Shown in pieces: positions 11,654-27,000 of a DNA stretch of 64,000 nt. The position numbers and the translations under genes are program-made. Numbering within the stretch: the first letter of the stretch is position 1; each line of letters opens with the position of its first letter. The stretch is from the NCBI GenBank assembly GCA_029449245.1, contig JANATF010000003.1, forward strand, positions 3,224,001-3,288,000. The letters run 5' to 3'. The stretch is from Mortierella alpina (Eukaryota; Mortierellomycota; Mortierellomycetes; Mortierellales; Mortierellaceae). A model generated the notes under the pieces. The model was not told the origin of the DNA, made no database searches, and saw only the letters and a list, made by a program, of their open reading frames with translations.

Positions 11654-12107
11654 TTACTTGGCGTGCTCCCAGACCTTGGAAGCAGCAACGATCTCTGCGA
11701 CTGTAAAGTGTTTCCTTGCGCTGAGTGGCCTGCATGCCTCAATCCTGACAACGTCTCCGAGCTTGCACTTTGATGCTTCATCGTGGGCGAGGTAGTTCTT
11801 GAAGGACTTGTAGGTCTATTGGACGAAGATAGCATATAGCAAGATGTTGGGTCAGTTCAGCTGCGAGGGTAAAACGAATTCCTTTTTGTGAGTGTGCGCT
11901 CAGTCCATGGTGGTGAGGAGGTAGTTCGTTTAAGTGACTCCTGTGTGCCCACTTTGGAACAGAGGGAAGAGGTTGTGCTTGAGTGTGTGTGGTTAGGCCC
12001 AACGGTACCTTGCGGACGATCGGGTGCACTTTCTGGCTCATGACTCGGACTTTGACGGTCTTTTGCATGGCTGTGCCGACAACAACTCCCAAAAAGTTCT
12101 GACGCAT
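11654..12107 (-). CDS. MRPS17: Mitochondrial small-subunit ribosomal protein uS17m
   Basis: Component of the mitochondrial 30S subunit that contacts 16S-type rRNA. Two exons, 12009-12107 and 11654-11815, separated by a 193-bp intron (donor GTACCG, acceptor AATAG), give 86 residues, typical of bacterial-type S17. The N-terminus MRQNFLGVVVGTAMQKTVKV and HPIVRK, then TYKSFKNYLAHDE, GDVVRIEACRPLSARKHF and TVAEIV match the S17 OB-fold. The bacterial/mitochondrial character, with no eukaryotic cytosolic uS17 extension, supports the mitochondrial assignment. There is no clear separate targeting peptide, as is common in this family. A GA/CT microsatellite lies about 90 bp upstream in the 5' flank. 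Confidence 0.9.
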
Positions 12108-12196
12108 GCTGAAAATGCTGCGTAACGGTTGTATCCGGAAAAAAAAGAGGCCTGTGTAAGGAAGTTTGAAATGACAATAGATCGTCTGTGATCAAA

Positions 12197-12220
12197 GAGA
12201 GAGAGAGAGAGAGAGAGAGC
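12197..12220. repeat. GA dinucleotide microsatellite
   Basis: About 11-12 uninterrupted GA units on the plus strand (CT on the minus strand, the sense strand of the S17 gene). It lies in the presumed 5' UTR or promoter of that gene. Confidence 0.85.
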
Positions 12221-12427
12221 GAGAGTTGCGGTTGCGAGGGATAAAGCGTGCAGTAGTCGGATTTCGTTCCTGTAGAGATCAAGAACGAGGAGTGATCATG
12301 ACCGGAGGCTTGTGTACTCTAGGTAACAAAACGAATCGCACGTCTAACAGAAAAAATGGTGCTCCGACAAACTGTTCGATTGCTCGGGATTGTATTTCAT
12401 GAATGCTTGTACAGGGTAGACGTGTCT

Positions 12428-14213
<1,786 letters not shown>

Positions 14214-14757
14214 GGTGCTTTCTTTGTGTGTAGGGATGAGAAGGGATGGATGGGATGTGTGAGGAAGAAAAGCAGGATGCATCCGAAGGAGGTCCGCGCT
14301 ATTTAAAGTGGGTGCTCCGGAACGTAAGAAAAAGGTGGTCCTGATTGAGTCAATTCTTGCACTCTCCGTCAAGAGCCATTTACACACAAACCCCATACAC
14401 ACACACACCCTCATTCTCCTCTCTTTGTTTTTTTTCCCAACATCGCGGCTATGCCGTGTTTGTACATTGCCTTCAATTGTGATGTCTGTTCATGGCCGCC
14501 CACGCTCTCCCTGGTCGAGGCGCACTCCCGCTTGTTCGTCTGACTCACAGACACCCTATTCACACGGTTTTTGACACGGCGCTGGTTCCAATATTTCAAA
14601 CCCCACAATTGAGGGGAAAGAACGCCCAGTCCACCACAGTAGCACAGTAGCAGGGGGGTCAGTGATGTGCGTCGATCCAAAGCTGTTGGGTCGTGCTTTC
14701 CTGGCGTTCTTTACACTTCACGCCCCACGATTATTCGAGGATCAGCATCTTAAAGAA

Positions 14758-14790
14758 CCAGAGCGGTCCCGGCTATGATGGCCGCTCTGG
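14758..14790. repeat. Perfect inverted repeat, 9-bp arms
   Basis: CCAGAGCGG and its exact complement CCGCTCTGG flank a 15-nt spacer in the middle of a large intergenic region. It could form a stem-loop or bind a dimeric factor; no context decides. Confidence 0.5.
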
Positions 14791-16210
14791 TATCCGTGCC
14801 TTGTACAAATCACGAAGCGAGTCATTATCTCATCAACGACGACGATGCTTATTTACCCATCGCGGCGTGAGTTCTCAATGCGCTCGAGGCAGATCAATAT
14901 GAATGATTCTGGCTCCCTGCTCTTCCTCCTGTCCGCTCGTACCTCACTTTTCTAAGCTTTCAGTCGCGTTCACTTCATCTGACCTCGAGCAAAGATACAA
15001 TGGCCTTCGGCTCGGCGATCCTCGCAAGTGACAAGTCCGACGAGAGCGACGTCAATCGGATTAATCATCGAGCCCCACACTCTGGACAGCGTGTGAGAAA
15101 TGAATGGCAGGTGCTGAGGACGCCATAGGGTGTCTGCATGTAACAACTTTACGTCAAGTTATCGATGTAAAGCGACCCAGTATACTTTACAGCCTTGGCT
15201 ATTTGCCATCATCTGATGCTCCACCGACATTCTCCCTGCACTTCTGCCTCACTCACTCGACTTGATCAGCAAAGAAAAAGCTCTGAACATCCGCAACCTG
15301 CACTTATGGAATGAAAATGAGTGACGATCTTACAGAAATGAAAGCGACCGTACGTAGAATTTTCGGCTCGCTCGCTTCTGGCCATGATGATACCAGCGAC
15401 TAGGTACTGAAGAATCGATGGCACGCACTAACCGTGCCAAGCCCTAAATTAAAGCCGTCGTATCCAATCTGGATTTGCGGCCCATTGGGTCAGAAAACAG
15501 TGTGGCCATGACGACTGGCAGGAACATCGACACCAAGAATGGCTACCAGTTTGAACGAAAACGACTATGAACTGCTTGGCTCTTGAAGGGAGGCCAATTG
15601 TGACCTGGGGCGAGTTTTTGTTGCTGGATGGCAGTAGCACTGTACGTTTCGAATGAATGCCTCAAGACGAGGGCCAAAAGATGCCATCTCATTTCGTGAT
15701 ATCCATACAAAATGAGAGATACATTTTCTTCGTACGCAGTGCCACGCCCTCTCCTCCCCTGAGTTCCAACTGTCCAAAGTATGTCAAGAAGTCTCTGGTG
15801 AGGGGAGCCAAACAAATGCCAGGAAGCAATGCTTGGATATGCCATTTGCAGGCCATTTATATATTAGCGGCCTTTGACTTGATGGCGTCGATGCGGAAGG
15901 GCTGAGGCTAAAAAGCAGCCCCTTGCCCCTTAGCTCTGTGTGTGTTTTTTTGACAGGTTGTGTTGACAGGCACTTTGACAGGTCGGAGCGACGACGCCCG
16001 CGCAAGGCGAGATTGCAGAGAGCAGGCTGTTGTGAGCTGTCAAAAAAAATCTTGTTGCGAATCTTGCTCCGCGCGGCCTGCGATTGGCTGGCGAGGTTGT
16101 CAAACCGCCAGATTCCTGACTCGGGTCCCAGATGTCACCTCCAAGGTACTCGGCCCGCTCATTGCTCCACCGTCCAGTGGGGTTAAATTTTGTGTTTATG
16201 TTTTTTTTTC

Positions 16211-16302
16211 GCTCTCTCACACACACTCTCTCTCTTCTCTTCTCTTCTCTTCTCTTCTCATCCTCTTCTCATCCTCTTCTCCCACCCATACACACACACA
16301 TC
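16211..16302 (+). repeat. Pyrimidine microsatellite (TCTCT-type) in the leader
   Basis: Repeats of CTCTT/TCTCT and a CCTCTTCTCAT motif, followed by a short CA run, lie 85-175 bp before the start codon at 16386. This is typical of a fungal 5' UTR or core promoter. Confidence 0.7.
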
Positions 16303-16385
16303 GCCTCATCCACCCCGCCCCTTCAAGCCAATACTCGACCTCTCGCCCGTTGACATATCTGTGCTACCTCCTTCCACCCTGCATC

Positions 16386-17648
16386 ATGAGCTGCCAATGG
16401 TACCCAGTCGCGGACAGTGTTGCCACCCTCCACCCGTCCCACCACAGCTACAGCAACTTTGTCCAACACGACCCCCACGACGAGTGGATGCGCTTCTTGC
16501 AGGACGAGTCGCGCTCCATGGTCTCCTCCACCTCGTACCCTGTCCAGCCCTGCCCTTCGCCACACGTCTCGCGCGCGGCCGCCATCACCGCGGTGGCACT
16601 CCAGGCTCAGGCACGAGCCCGCCACCTGCCCCCGAACCAGCCTCCCTCGACCTGGTTGAACCCAAGCTCTGAGCAACTCCCCCACGCAGCAGAGTCCTGT
16701 CCATTATCTCGGCCCTCGCCTCGCCTCTGCAACCAGCGATCCTACTCCATCTCCTCATCGACTTCCTCAGGCTCCTCGTCCTGGTCGTCGTCCTCGTCCT
16801 CGACCTCGTCGGTCGCTGAGAGTGATACAGAGCCAGAATCAGACCTGACTTCAGTCCGAGTTCCCCGAACCAAGACCTTGCCGCCACCAACCTTGTCGCC
16901 GATCCTCGTGTCCACCACCTCCGCCGCGTTTCTCTCCGCTACCCCGCAAAGGCACCGCTCCACATGCTCGATGAGCTTATGCTCAGATGACAATGGCAGC
17001 ATTAGCGGCCTCAGTGACACCGACACGGAAGATGACGCCTTTTCGGATGCCTGGCCCACCATGGACAAGATCCTTTTCAAGAATGACTCGACCAGCTCTG
17101 CAGATCATGCTACCTTGTCCTTGACCTCCTCCTCCTCCTCCTCCTCGCCACTCTCCGAACTCCCACCTCCACCTTCGATGCAGCATCACCGTGACGAATT
17201 AGCGTCGACCGCCACAGGGCGCAAGTACTTGGCTCTTTCAGCCTCGATCTGGGGCCCAGGCTGGCACCAGGTCGAGCCATTGCCGCCTTCGTTTATCAAA
17301 ACCTTGGAGCAAAGCGAGCTCGAGGCTCAGGCTCAAGCACAAGCCTTGGCACAAGAGAAAGCGGCACTCATGCCCTTGAATCCAAAAGCCAAGGCCAGAA
17401 AGGCGAAGCAGCAGGCTAAGGCTGCTGCCGCTGCCGCCGCCGCTGCTGAAGCTGCTGCAGCTGATGCAGCTTCCGAGTCTGACTCTGTGACGACGACGAC
17501 TACGACTACGACGACTACGACAACCGAGGCTTCTTCCACAAGTGTCAATGCGGGTCTAGCAGTGGTACCCAGCACCAATCCTGCGGGGTCGTGCATGACC
17601 ACTCTTTGCTCCACTCGACTGCCCCGCAGCCTCCAATTTGTGGATTGA
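16386..17648 (+). CDS. Serine-rich low-complexity protein of unknown function
   Basis: Single exon, 420 residues, starting MSCQWYPVADSVATLHPSHH. ATG 16386 follows a long pyrimidine-rich leader and is the first ATG that keeps the compositionally distinct coding frame; the open frame upstream has leader-like composition. Features: serine-rich tracts near residues 120-145 and 240-250, an acidic Asp/Thr segment (LSDTDTEDDAF), and one short ordered-looking island near residues 277-310 (YLALSASIWGPGWHQVEPLP) running into a predicted helix rich in A, Q, E and K. The C-terminal part has about nine consecutive alanines and about a dozen threonines. There is no signal peptide, membrane helix or known domain. 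It is convergent with the Furry-like gene. Confidence 0.7.
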   Translation: MSCQWYPVADSVATLHPSHHSYSNFVQHDPHDEWMRFLQDESRSMVSSTSYPVQPCPSPHVSRAAAITAVALQAQARARHLPPNQPPSTWLNPSSEQLPHAAESCPLSRPSPRLCNQRSYSISSSTSSGSSSWSSSSSSTSSVAESDTEPESDLTSVRVPRTKTLPPPTLSPILVSTTSAAFLSATPQRHRSTCSMSLCSDDNGSISGLSDTDTEDDAFSDAWPTMDKILFKNDSTSSADHATLSLTSSSSSSSPLSELPPPPSMQHHRDELASTATGRKYLALSASIWGPGWHQVEPLPPSFIKTLEQSELEAQAQAQALAQEKAALMPLNPKAKARKAKQQAKAAAAAAAAAEAAAADAASESDSVTTTTTTTTTTTTEASSTSVNAGLAVVPSTNPAGSCMTTLCSTRLPRSLQFVD

Positions 17649-18033
17649 AACAAATATTCTCCAATGCAATAAGTTGCAAGTGCTGTATATATATATAAAG
17701 AGGTGCTTTACACACATATACCATCCATAGCATCAACTTCCCACTTCTTCTTCTCCTTGCTTATTTATCATTCTTGTTCCTTGACCTCACTCTCGCATAC
17801 TCAGTGCAATAAATCTGTCGCGAAATATTCAAACAACAACAACAACAACAACGGACAATGCAATTTAAATAATTTCCCCTCAAAAAAATGCGTTCAATTT
17901 TGCAGGCAATATCAATTTGATCCGCTTGGATGCTTTCTGAGTGCACTCTCAATGATCCGATCACATTCTTGTCAGCCTTCTGGGTTTGTTCATGTATTGC
18001 TGTTATTATAGTGTACAGGGTAGACGATGCTGG
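17649..18033. other. Convergent 3' intergenic region
   Basis: Between the stop codons of the serine-rich gene and the MOR2/Furry gene. It is AT-rich, with a TATATATATA tract near 17686-17696 and AATAAA near 17810. It probably holds both terminators. Confidence 0.4.
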
Positions 18034-21000
18034 TTACTTTTGTGACAAGTAAACGCCAGGCAAGCTAGCATAGTCGCTTGGTACAGGCGTCAGTCGTGCG
18101 GTGATTCGATCCATAGATCGCCTGGATGCAGTAGTTGGATTCGATGGCGACCCGGGCATCGATCCTGGTCGCGAGCCTGTCCTGGACCCCGCATGTGAAG
18201 CTGCCCTCGAGCTGGGCTGCGATTGTGTCGGTGTATGTCCCTCAACAAATCGACGGGGCGATTCAACCTGGCCATCGCCACCACCACCTACTGCTCCCGA
18301 AGGAGGATGAGTTCCAGCCATAGCTCCTCCTGCCGTGATCTCAAAACTTCGCTCTCGGGCATGCCTCTCTCCAGAGCGATCGTGATACCGATGTCCATCG
18401 TCATCATCATCGTCACTATCCGTAGATTCGTCGTCATCGTCCTCATCATCATCATCGGACGAGGACAACGAGAGATCATCGCAGCTCGCTCGTGCTCGGT
18501 GGCCACTAATGTTCATGCTGCTGATGCTATTGCTGCTGCTGGCAGTGGCCCCTGGCATGCCTGCTGTAGCAATAATCGAGCTCGAGCTGCTCCCTGCGTT
18601 GCTGCTGCCCGCCCGATGACTCTGCCCACTCCTGTTTCGTGCAATGTTGATGCTAGTGTGGGTTGTGGTGCCGGTTGTGCCGGAGCTGCTGCTCATTCCA
18701 CTTGCTCCACCAGACCCTGACCCACCAGACGAGGACCGATTGGTGTGGTGACCATGACCTGGCGCATACAGCCGAACTCGGCTACCAGAACCTCTGGCAG
18801 CGGTGGAGGAAGACGACAAGGACGACGATAATTTGGAGCCGGATGCTGCGTTACCTTGGCCATCGGCAGCACTCTCCTCTTGCATGTTGACAAAGGACGA
18901 GGGCTCCATCAAAAAGGACGACCGAATGGAGGAGTACGAACGATTCACCGAGAGACTCTTGTTCAAAATTTCTGCCGCCATCAATGTCGATTCGTCCTCG
19001 TCGTCCTCGACAATCCGCTCATGATTTGGGGCATAGAATGATCCAAATTCGTCTCGGCTGCCTTTGCTGCCTCGGCGCGCATGGCGGTGTCCACGAATGA
19101 AGCCGGATCCTGTTCCAAGTCCAGTGCTTAGCCCAAGACCTTCCCCTGCGTAGCTGCTCATACCATATGCCGACGGTTGGTTGCCACCGACGCCTCCCTG
19201 TGCTAGAACATTGGGATCTGACATAATGAGACTCTGTCGATAATTCCAATGGCTCTGAGAGGATTCTCCATACCCTAGGAAAGCACTCTCTCGCTTCCTG
19301 GCCTCGCCATAAAGCGCACTCTCTGCAAAGTGCTCTGTGAGATCATCCAATGCGGACACCAAATGTCCATACTGGTCCTGACTCCCATTGGCGTCGTTAT
19401 CTTCGCCGTCGACGCCATAACTGTTGCCATATATCGAGCTCGAGTCGACTCCAATGTGCATGCCATCATGATCCACAAAGTCCATGATGCCGGTGCTGTT
19501 GTCGTGGAGTATCATCGGATAGCCAAGACCCATCTCATGCTCCTCAACCTCGGTATCCCAGAATGTAGTTGCCAAGATCTTCATCACAACCGCGTTCACA
19601 TTGGCCCTGGTCATCTGCCAAAAGTGCTCTCGTCTGGGCTCCACCCAATTATCGGTCATAGCCCGGCGCTCCAGACCCGTGCCTCCTCCAAGAATACCCT
19701 TGGTCATGTCCTCGAAATTCAAGCCAGGACTCTGGGCATCTAAGGGAACCCGGATCCTAAAGATCTCTGCCGACTGTTCTGACAGATTCATGGCTGCGTC
19801 CAAAACCTCCAATGCCTCGGTCGCGTATTCGGCATCGAGTAAAAGACGGAGTAGCGGGAGGACCAGTTCAGGGCCAATCTCCAAAAACTCTGCACGGCCA
19901 GTGTCCACAAGCGGTAGGAGCAGCTTCAGACACTTGAGTGCCTTGTGCTTGTACAGTCCGTGGCTGTTGTAAAGTAGTCGCATGCAGAATAGGATCATCT
20001 CGGCCTGGAGCTCGGGAATGAATAAGTCACGTAGTAGCACCGCGATCTGGCGCCAAAAGTCCTCCTGGGATCGGAACCGCTGCTTGGCGTAGACGGTCAG
20101 TACATGGGAGATGTTGAAGTGCCCATCGCGTTCAGCAACAGATCCGACATCCTGCGCCCACTGCATGCAATTGTCGTTGATGTCCTTGGTCTCGAGACCT
20201 TCGGCTAGGAGCGGGAGCACTCCGAGGAACAGAAACACTGCCCGATGCGGTGAAGGGTCAATTAAGGCATTCTCGGAAACAAACAGGAACCGTCTGAGCA
20301 ACCGCAGGGAGATCTGCTCTGTTACGGTCGACCGTAGCCCTTTCAGCAGCAGGGGCTGGAGGCCCATGAAGGCACCATCCCACTGCTCTGGAAAGTACGA
20401 CAGTAGAAACTCGAGCGTTGGCTGATCCATCACATCCAGTCGATTTGTCACAATCTCAAGCAGTTTCAGTCCCTCCATGTACTCCTGATCATGGCCGGTG
20501 TAGAGGCATGCGATTGCACCCCAGAATATCAATGGGAACTGCATCATCCTCGCGGAATCAAACCCGACGATGATCGACTGGAGAGAAATAAGGATCTCCA
20601 TCGCGAACGCCTGTATCTCCTGGCTCTTGTCCGCGATCGTGTTTGAGAGCCGAGCGAGCATGTCCACGAGCATACGGTGGTTAAAGCTCGGTGCCAGCGC
20701 GCGGAAGATCTGGAACGACCGGCAAGCAATATGACGGACAGGGCATGTCGTGGCCCATTGGAGTGCAGTCTCACCCCACTGTTGGCGGATCCCGTCTTCG
20801 GATGCCTGGAAGACTTGAATAGAGCGATACACCAGGGACTCTAGCTCAGGGGAGTCGCGCATGTTTTGAGAGATGTCCTCATGTGCCCACAGTGGCTTGC
20901 CTTCCTTTGTGTTCAAAAAGTCGACCAGATCTGTCGATTGTTCGATAATGTCCAGGCTTCGTGACTCGCGGATGATGATGGAATGAATGAGATGTACCAG

Positions 21001-24000
21001 CAATGACCTTGTTTGATCGCGAATCAATGCTGTGTAGTGGTCCAACTGCACAAAGAGCGCTTGCAGGAGCAGCGGGAGATGTCGACGAAGCTCAGCCCCT
21101 GCCTCCACAGCTAAATCCACCAGCAGAACCGTCGCCAACTGTCCACGGGAAAATGCGGGTCCCTTTTCCGTACCGGTGATGAGACTGTCGAGGTCGGCAA
21201 GGTAGAAATCAGGTAGGAACGGAGGTCGAACGTGGTTACGTTCCTGCTTCAGCTTTGGGACCATCGCCTTGGGGGAGATGTCAGAGGTCAGAATATCGAC
21301 CATCCTCGAACAGGCTGAAGTTCGTCCCAAGAAAACAATCACTTTCTTGGCAGGATGAACAAACTCTGGATTCCTCTTCTCAATGCTGAGATCCAGCAAG
21401 AAGACCAGAATGGGGCGTATGTTGGCAAAGTTGTCGCCCGCCACCAGTTGCACCCAGAGATTCTCGACCTCCTTGACATGGTCGTCTCCATACTTTACGG
21501 TCAAGTAAAAAAGGTTCGTCAGCACCACAAACGAGGTCATGCTGAGTTCGTCCTTGTCGTCCATTAGCAGCTCCACGTTCCCGAGCCATGGCGCAATATA
21601 GAACAGCATCTCGCCTCGCCACACTGGCCCGACCAGATCAAGTCGCATCATGGCCTCAGACAGAAGAGAGTATGTCTGTTCTGGACGGTCCTGAGCGAGT
21701 CGTGCCGATAAGACGTACTGAGCTTGCCGGTAGATTGTCGGGAGTTTGTTAACAATACCAATCTCATACTCCCCTGCACATGGTTCGGGAAAGTGTCGCA
21801 GTTCGATGACCTTCAAAAGCTTGATAGCCAGAGTCCTGATTTGGATGTTGGAGTCGCCACATTTGAACAGCGCAAGACTGAGCATTTGGTGAACTTGGCA
21901 AGGATAGGTTTCGATGCGTAGGATAATGTCCACCAATGCCCGGAAATGGCCTTGTATGAACTTTTGCGACATGTCTCCTGCATAGCACTGGTGGATGGCG
22001 TCCTCTAAAAGCTCGCCACGATCTTGGTTGTGAATCAGGAGGGCCTCCAGTGCATCTCTAAGATATTTGCGGATGAAATAATATGAAATATGGTAGGTCA
22101 AAACAACATATTTAGGATGAGCCATGCTATTTGTCATATGCACCAAATCGTGAACGTACTGTGCAATGCTGTGCAGTCTCTCATCCGGACTACGGAAAAC
22201 GCTCTCGATCCACCCAAATACTTCATCAATGTTGAAGTAAGCCTTTGGACGATCCTGTCGTGTAGGGTTATTGATAGCCTCTTTCTAGTAATGTGCAGAA
22301 GAGAAGGATGCAACCTCAGATAGATAAGTAATTGCCCCACTTAAACGAACCAAATATCAACATCGCCTCTGAGCAAATACTTACGCAGAGGGAAGCCATC
22401 GCACGCAAAGCTGCCAGTTCCAGCTCGAACTTTTCGGCCATCTGAATCTCATTCGTTGGATCCAGCCAATACCAGATCGACCTATTCTCCACGTCTCGCG
22501 AAAGACCGGTGTTCCCATGTCCGCACCAACCCTGGAAGAGTTTGAAGAGTGCCAATCGATGGTCGAAAGGGATGATGCTCTCGGTGCTTCCGATTTGCGA
22601 GATACCGTTGTAAAGATGACTGACAAACCCACAGAAGTGTGTGCGCAGCTTGACGTATTCCCATTCCTGTTGAACATCGGTGTCGACGAGGAAATAAAGC
22701 GTTTCCCGAACGTAATGCTTCAGACTGGATGTGATGTATTCATCGTGGGCGAGGGCCGGGTGCTTAAGAAGCGGAGCGGTCAAGTCGAAAATATGTGCAA
22801 TCTCTGCCCGCAGTCGGTCCATCTTCCTGTTGCGCTTGCTTTGATAGGATGCTTTGATGGTGCTGCTCTTGGACCTAAAATCGTCGTGCACTTGAATGAG
22901 TGTCGGCTGAAGATCCTCCAGTAAGGGTCTGTATAGATGGTGATTGATCCTGCCGAGAGATGTCACGACCGACTCCCGAATCGAACTGCGATCGCTGGAC
23001 AAGAGCGGAAGGATGAGACGGAACAGATCACGAGCGCAAGATATTTTTTCCGTAGGTGCCGACTTTTTGCGTCCATGTCCCGGTGCTGCAGGTGACTGGT
23101 GCTCATGGCGAACCATGGTCGAGCAAACAAACATCAGGTACGCACGCCATTGCTCAATCATCTCGTCGGTCGCAACGTGGGTCGTCTTGATGGAAAACTT
23201 TGAGACCAGGGTGCTGTGCATCGTCAGGTCCGTAGTCGCCACCATGGCCGGATAGAGAAGCATCAGGCGTCTGCTTACAGTGTCCAAGCACGGTTCACAG
23301 AGACCTGGAAAGCACTCAAAGATCTTTGTGATCAGCAGAGGGAAACACAACCGCCAGATGCCCACGTCTAGGCTGTTATCGCTCCCTGCAAGTAACGATC
23401 CATTGTGGTGGTGAATCTGCAGTCGAATCAGCTCTGGGAGTGCCAGCGGACAATCCTTTTGTGCGTTGCCGTACTCATCCACCAGGAGAAGCTCCTGTAC
23501 GGCATTCTGAAGTAGATGGTAAACTCGAGTTGCCTCCATGTGTGGTCGTAGGGATATGCTCGTCGGCATGACGCCTTCTCTCATCTCACCGCCGGCAGAC
23601 GACCTTTGCGTTTCAGGACGATCAAAGGAGGCCGCCAGCTTCAGGATTGAAATGGCGTATCGACGGATCACTGGGGAGGGATTGCAAAGGAAAAGCAGGC
23701 CGTTTTCCTCCGTCGTCTGCAGCTGGGTAACCAAATCCACTTCTGGAACGTACGACGACGAGAACGACCGAGAGCCCTCCGCTAAGGCTGCTGGGCTAGC
23801 AAGCACTCTTGGGGAGCTTTGACCTTGTTCCTCTTTGTTGGAGTCGCGCACTTGCGAGTTTTTGCTGGTGGTATCTTGGATCCATGCTTCCAGAATTTGA
23901 ATGTATATTCCCAGTAGACCTGTTTCGGCTGGGAGTCCAGATCCTGGAACGGTGAGACCTGCAAGCAGCTCAGAAAGGCGATCCTCGACGGTGCAAACGA

Positions 24001-27000
24001 ATGCAGAGTACCCAGCAACAGCCACCTGTGAGTTGCACTGATTGGCGATCCTGACAAGCGCCGCTGCAGAAGCCTTCCGGAGCTCTGGGTCCACATGGGC
24101 AGTGTACCTGGAGAGCATCTCAACAAGTTTGAGCAACGGGATGCCCGATGGCATACAGCGGGGTAAACAGGTCACCCACGCCGTCATGAGGTCAAAGTAC
24201 ACCTGCTTCTCCTTCGAGTAGGACACGGCGAAAGTCGAGTACTGGTGAACAACGGACGCGCCGCTATCTCCAGTAGCCGTCGCCATGATGGCAGCAGCAG
24301 AAAACATGCTTCTCGCCGTTGTGTACTTTTCGTCCAGGATGAGCGTGTGGCCATAATTGCGATCACACACAAATGCGATTCTTCCAAGGACGACCGCCAT
24401 CTGTTCGTATGTATCCCGCATATTGGCACGGTTGATGGCGTTGGGCTCGAGAAAATCGGATGCTGTCGATGAATCTGATATGACCACCACAGCGTCTCCA
24501 GCGGTTGGGAATGGCGGTCGGTTGCTTGTACCCTTGTCGAGGTCTGCCAAAATTAACATGAACGACCGAACGGCGACGGTCATTCGTTCGGGTGAAATCA
24601 TGTCCATCGTCAGATTGGTGAAAACCACAGTCGATAAAGACTCGAGGTTCAGCAATAGGAATATGATGGATCGCGTGGCATAGTCTGGGTGTCGGGCGCC
24701 TATAAAATGGACAATGCGGATAAAATGTCCCAAGGATCCCTCCAAAAGTGTAGCCGACCTGCGGTTGAGCGGGAACAAAGCCTTGACAATATTGTCTAGG
24801 GCTCGGAAGGTACTGCTTGTGCCGTCGGAACATCGGTAAAGAAACACCCAAATGAGCTGCGATGCGCAGTTCAGGGCGGTCTGCCGCAAAAGTTTGTCTC
24901 TAAACCTGTCGCGGCAGAGCTCAAAGATGGCCATCCATTTCTTAAGGAAGAAGTCTTTTTTGCTGACGCACAGCAGCATTGTGACGAGCGGTAGAGCCAC
25001 CTGGACGTGCCTCGGTTTGTGGGTCATCTTTTCAGCCTTTGGGTATATGAGTTCCACGGTTTTAGACCAGTTGGGATGGTTGACCTCCGCCAATGCGACC
25101 TGTTTCCGTTCACGTCGTAAAGGAGGCGCTGTCTGTAAGTTACTCGTGTCATACATTGTGCTTTTTATCCAGACAACGTCGACAATTCCATTTTGCAAAT
25201 ACGCACCTTGGCCACGGGTGTCATAAGCTGTACAAACAGTTCAGCGTAGGCCTGCTTTATCTTGATTCCTCGCGCTGCTTTGAAAAATCCAGCACAGCTC
25301 TGTAGAAAGTCGGCCGTTTCGTCAAGACAATCCATTGGGTAGAGCTATAGGACGCAAAAGGAGGTATTAGGCGGTATTCTCATGGACATCTTCACGTTGC
25401 ACTGCACCAATGATGACATACCTTCAAATTCAAAAAGCGCATCCCGCGAATAAGCATCTCCATGCGGAGCTCCCTCTCCTTGTCCTTAACTGGTACGCCG
25501 GTTTTGTACTTTTCGAGCTCGGCAATGAATCGATCGCTGACAGTTGCGAAGCGCACATTGGACAGCGATCCCATCAGCTCCACCAGGATATTCATGTTGG
25601 CGGTGCGGTTGGAAGATCTCCTAATGAATTCACTAGCAAAGAGCAATTGCAGAGTTTCGGTGTAGATTTTAGTACGAGAGAAGAAAGGCACACAAGCTCT
25701 ACGTTGAAGCAAGTTGGCACAAAATGTGAGGTTTCTGCGATGAACTTACGGATCGGCATTCTCGAGTTGACTAAAAACCTCTTCTTCCAGTCGTCGACCA
25801 AGGTCTTCTGGCAGCGTGTCTCGTTGAACCTGGCTGAGGATTTCAATCAACGAGCGCGACATGATGAACCAGGAGACCATCTATGATAGAAAGCAGGATA
25901 TGAGCACACGGGTACTCTCCGCCATTATCACTGATGACCGAAGACTCAGATATTTTCTCACCGATTTCCGCTCCTTGATGACAGTCTTTGGGTCCCTGTA
26001 CTTGAAGTTCGACCATTCGCTTCTACGTTGGGTTACAAAAAGATCAGAGTTAGATGCAGTGATAGTTTCGACAGTTCCGTGCAATAATCTATACGCCACA
26101 TAACATGTTCAATGTTCGTACGAAGTGGATTTGAACGAGGGGTCATCTGCGGACTCGATCTTGTTCCTGCGCCAGAGCAAAACACATTCGATAACTGGCT
26201 GGGGGCGATGTCGCGCCACAGAGCCCAGGGATGCCAAAAGTTTATCAAACTTAGGATCGACGCCATGCTTGAGATGCGACAGTATGTCGGGTTCGGTATC
26301 TTGCTAGAGAAGCAAACGGGCATCACGCGAAGTAGTTAGTCCACACAGTTGACCATCAGGTCTGAGCATCGTTAAAGACGAATGTCACCCGGCGCTTGAA
26401 CTACTCACAAGAGGGAGGTGGACCATCGCATTGAGCTTCGCCTCCGCCATCTTGACAAACTGCGTGAACAGCATCTTGAGAGCAAATTCTGATGGGGTTT
26501 GCAGCTGATGTGGCATGAGCGACATGCCTGGTTGTTGCTGCTGCTGCAGCAAGTGTGTGCTGTTCGGTGCTGGGATGTGACCTGGCTGAGCTTGATCGTG
26601 GAGCATCTGGTGCTGGTATGCGGGCAGGTTGTGCAGCATTCCTGGATGTTCGACAGAGACCCCAACGCTGTCCTGACTCTGGCTGTGGCTGTGGCTGTGA
26701 CTTTGGCTATGGGTCTGACTATGGGTCTGACTCTGACTCTGGCCCTGACTCTGGCTCTGGCTGTGACTCTGACTGTGGGTGTTCCTCGGTATGCTGTGAG
26801 CTTGATGTGGGACAGACGCGTCCTCGGTCGGGATACCATCCATGGACTCTGAGAAGGAATATGGCGATTTCGGGGTCTGGGACCCGTCTCTAAACAGACC
26901 TGAACTGCTGCCGTATGACTGAGTGGCCTGCTGCTGCTGCTGCTGCTGCTGGGATGTCAATGCATAGGTCGAAACTGGGTGGGTGAAGTAATCCATGACC

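Larger units (their letters stand above)
14214..16385. other. Long divergent intergenic region
   Basis: About 2.2 kb between the aspartate aminotransferase start and the start at 16386. It contains a CA-rich stretch near 14390-14412, a perfect 9-bp inverted repeat at 14758-14790, and a strongly C/T-rich leader from 16200. Short open frames at 15540-15850 occur on both strands and show no recognisable domain. No gene is supported. Confidence 0.4.

Noticed and set aside
15960-16385. Open frame preceding ATG 16386
   Set aside because: It translates the C/T microsatellite into Ser/Leu repeats and contains no conserved sequence; it is treated as 5' UTR.
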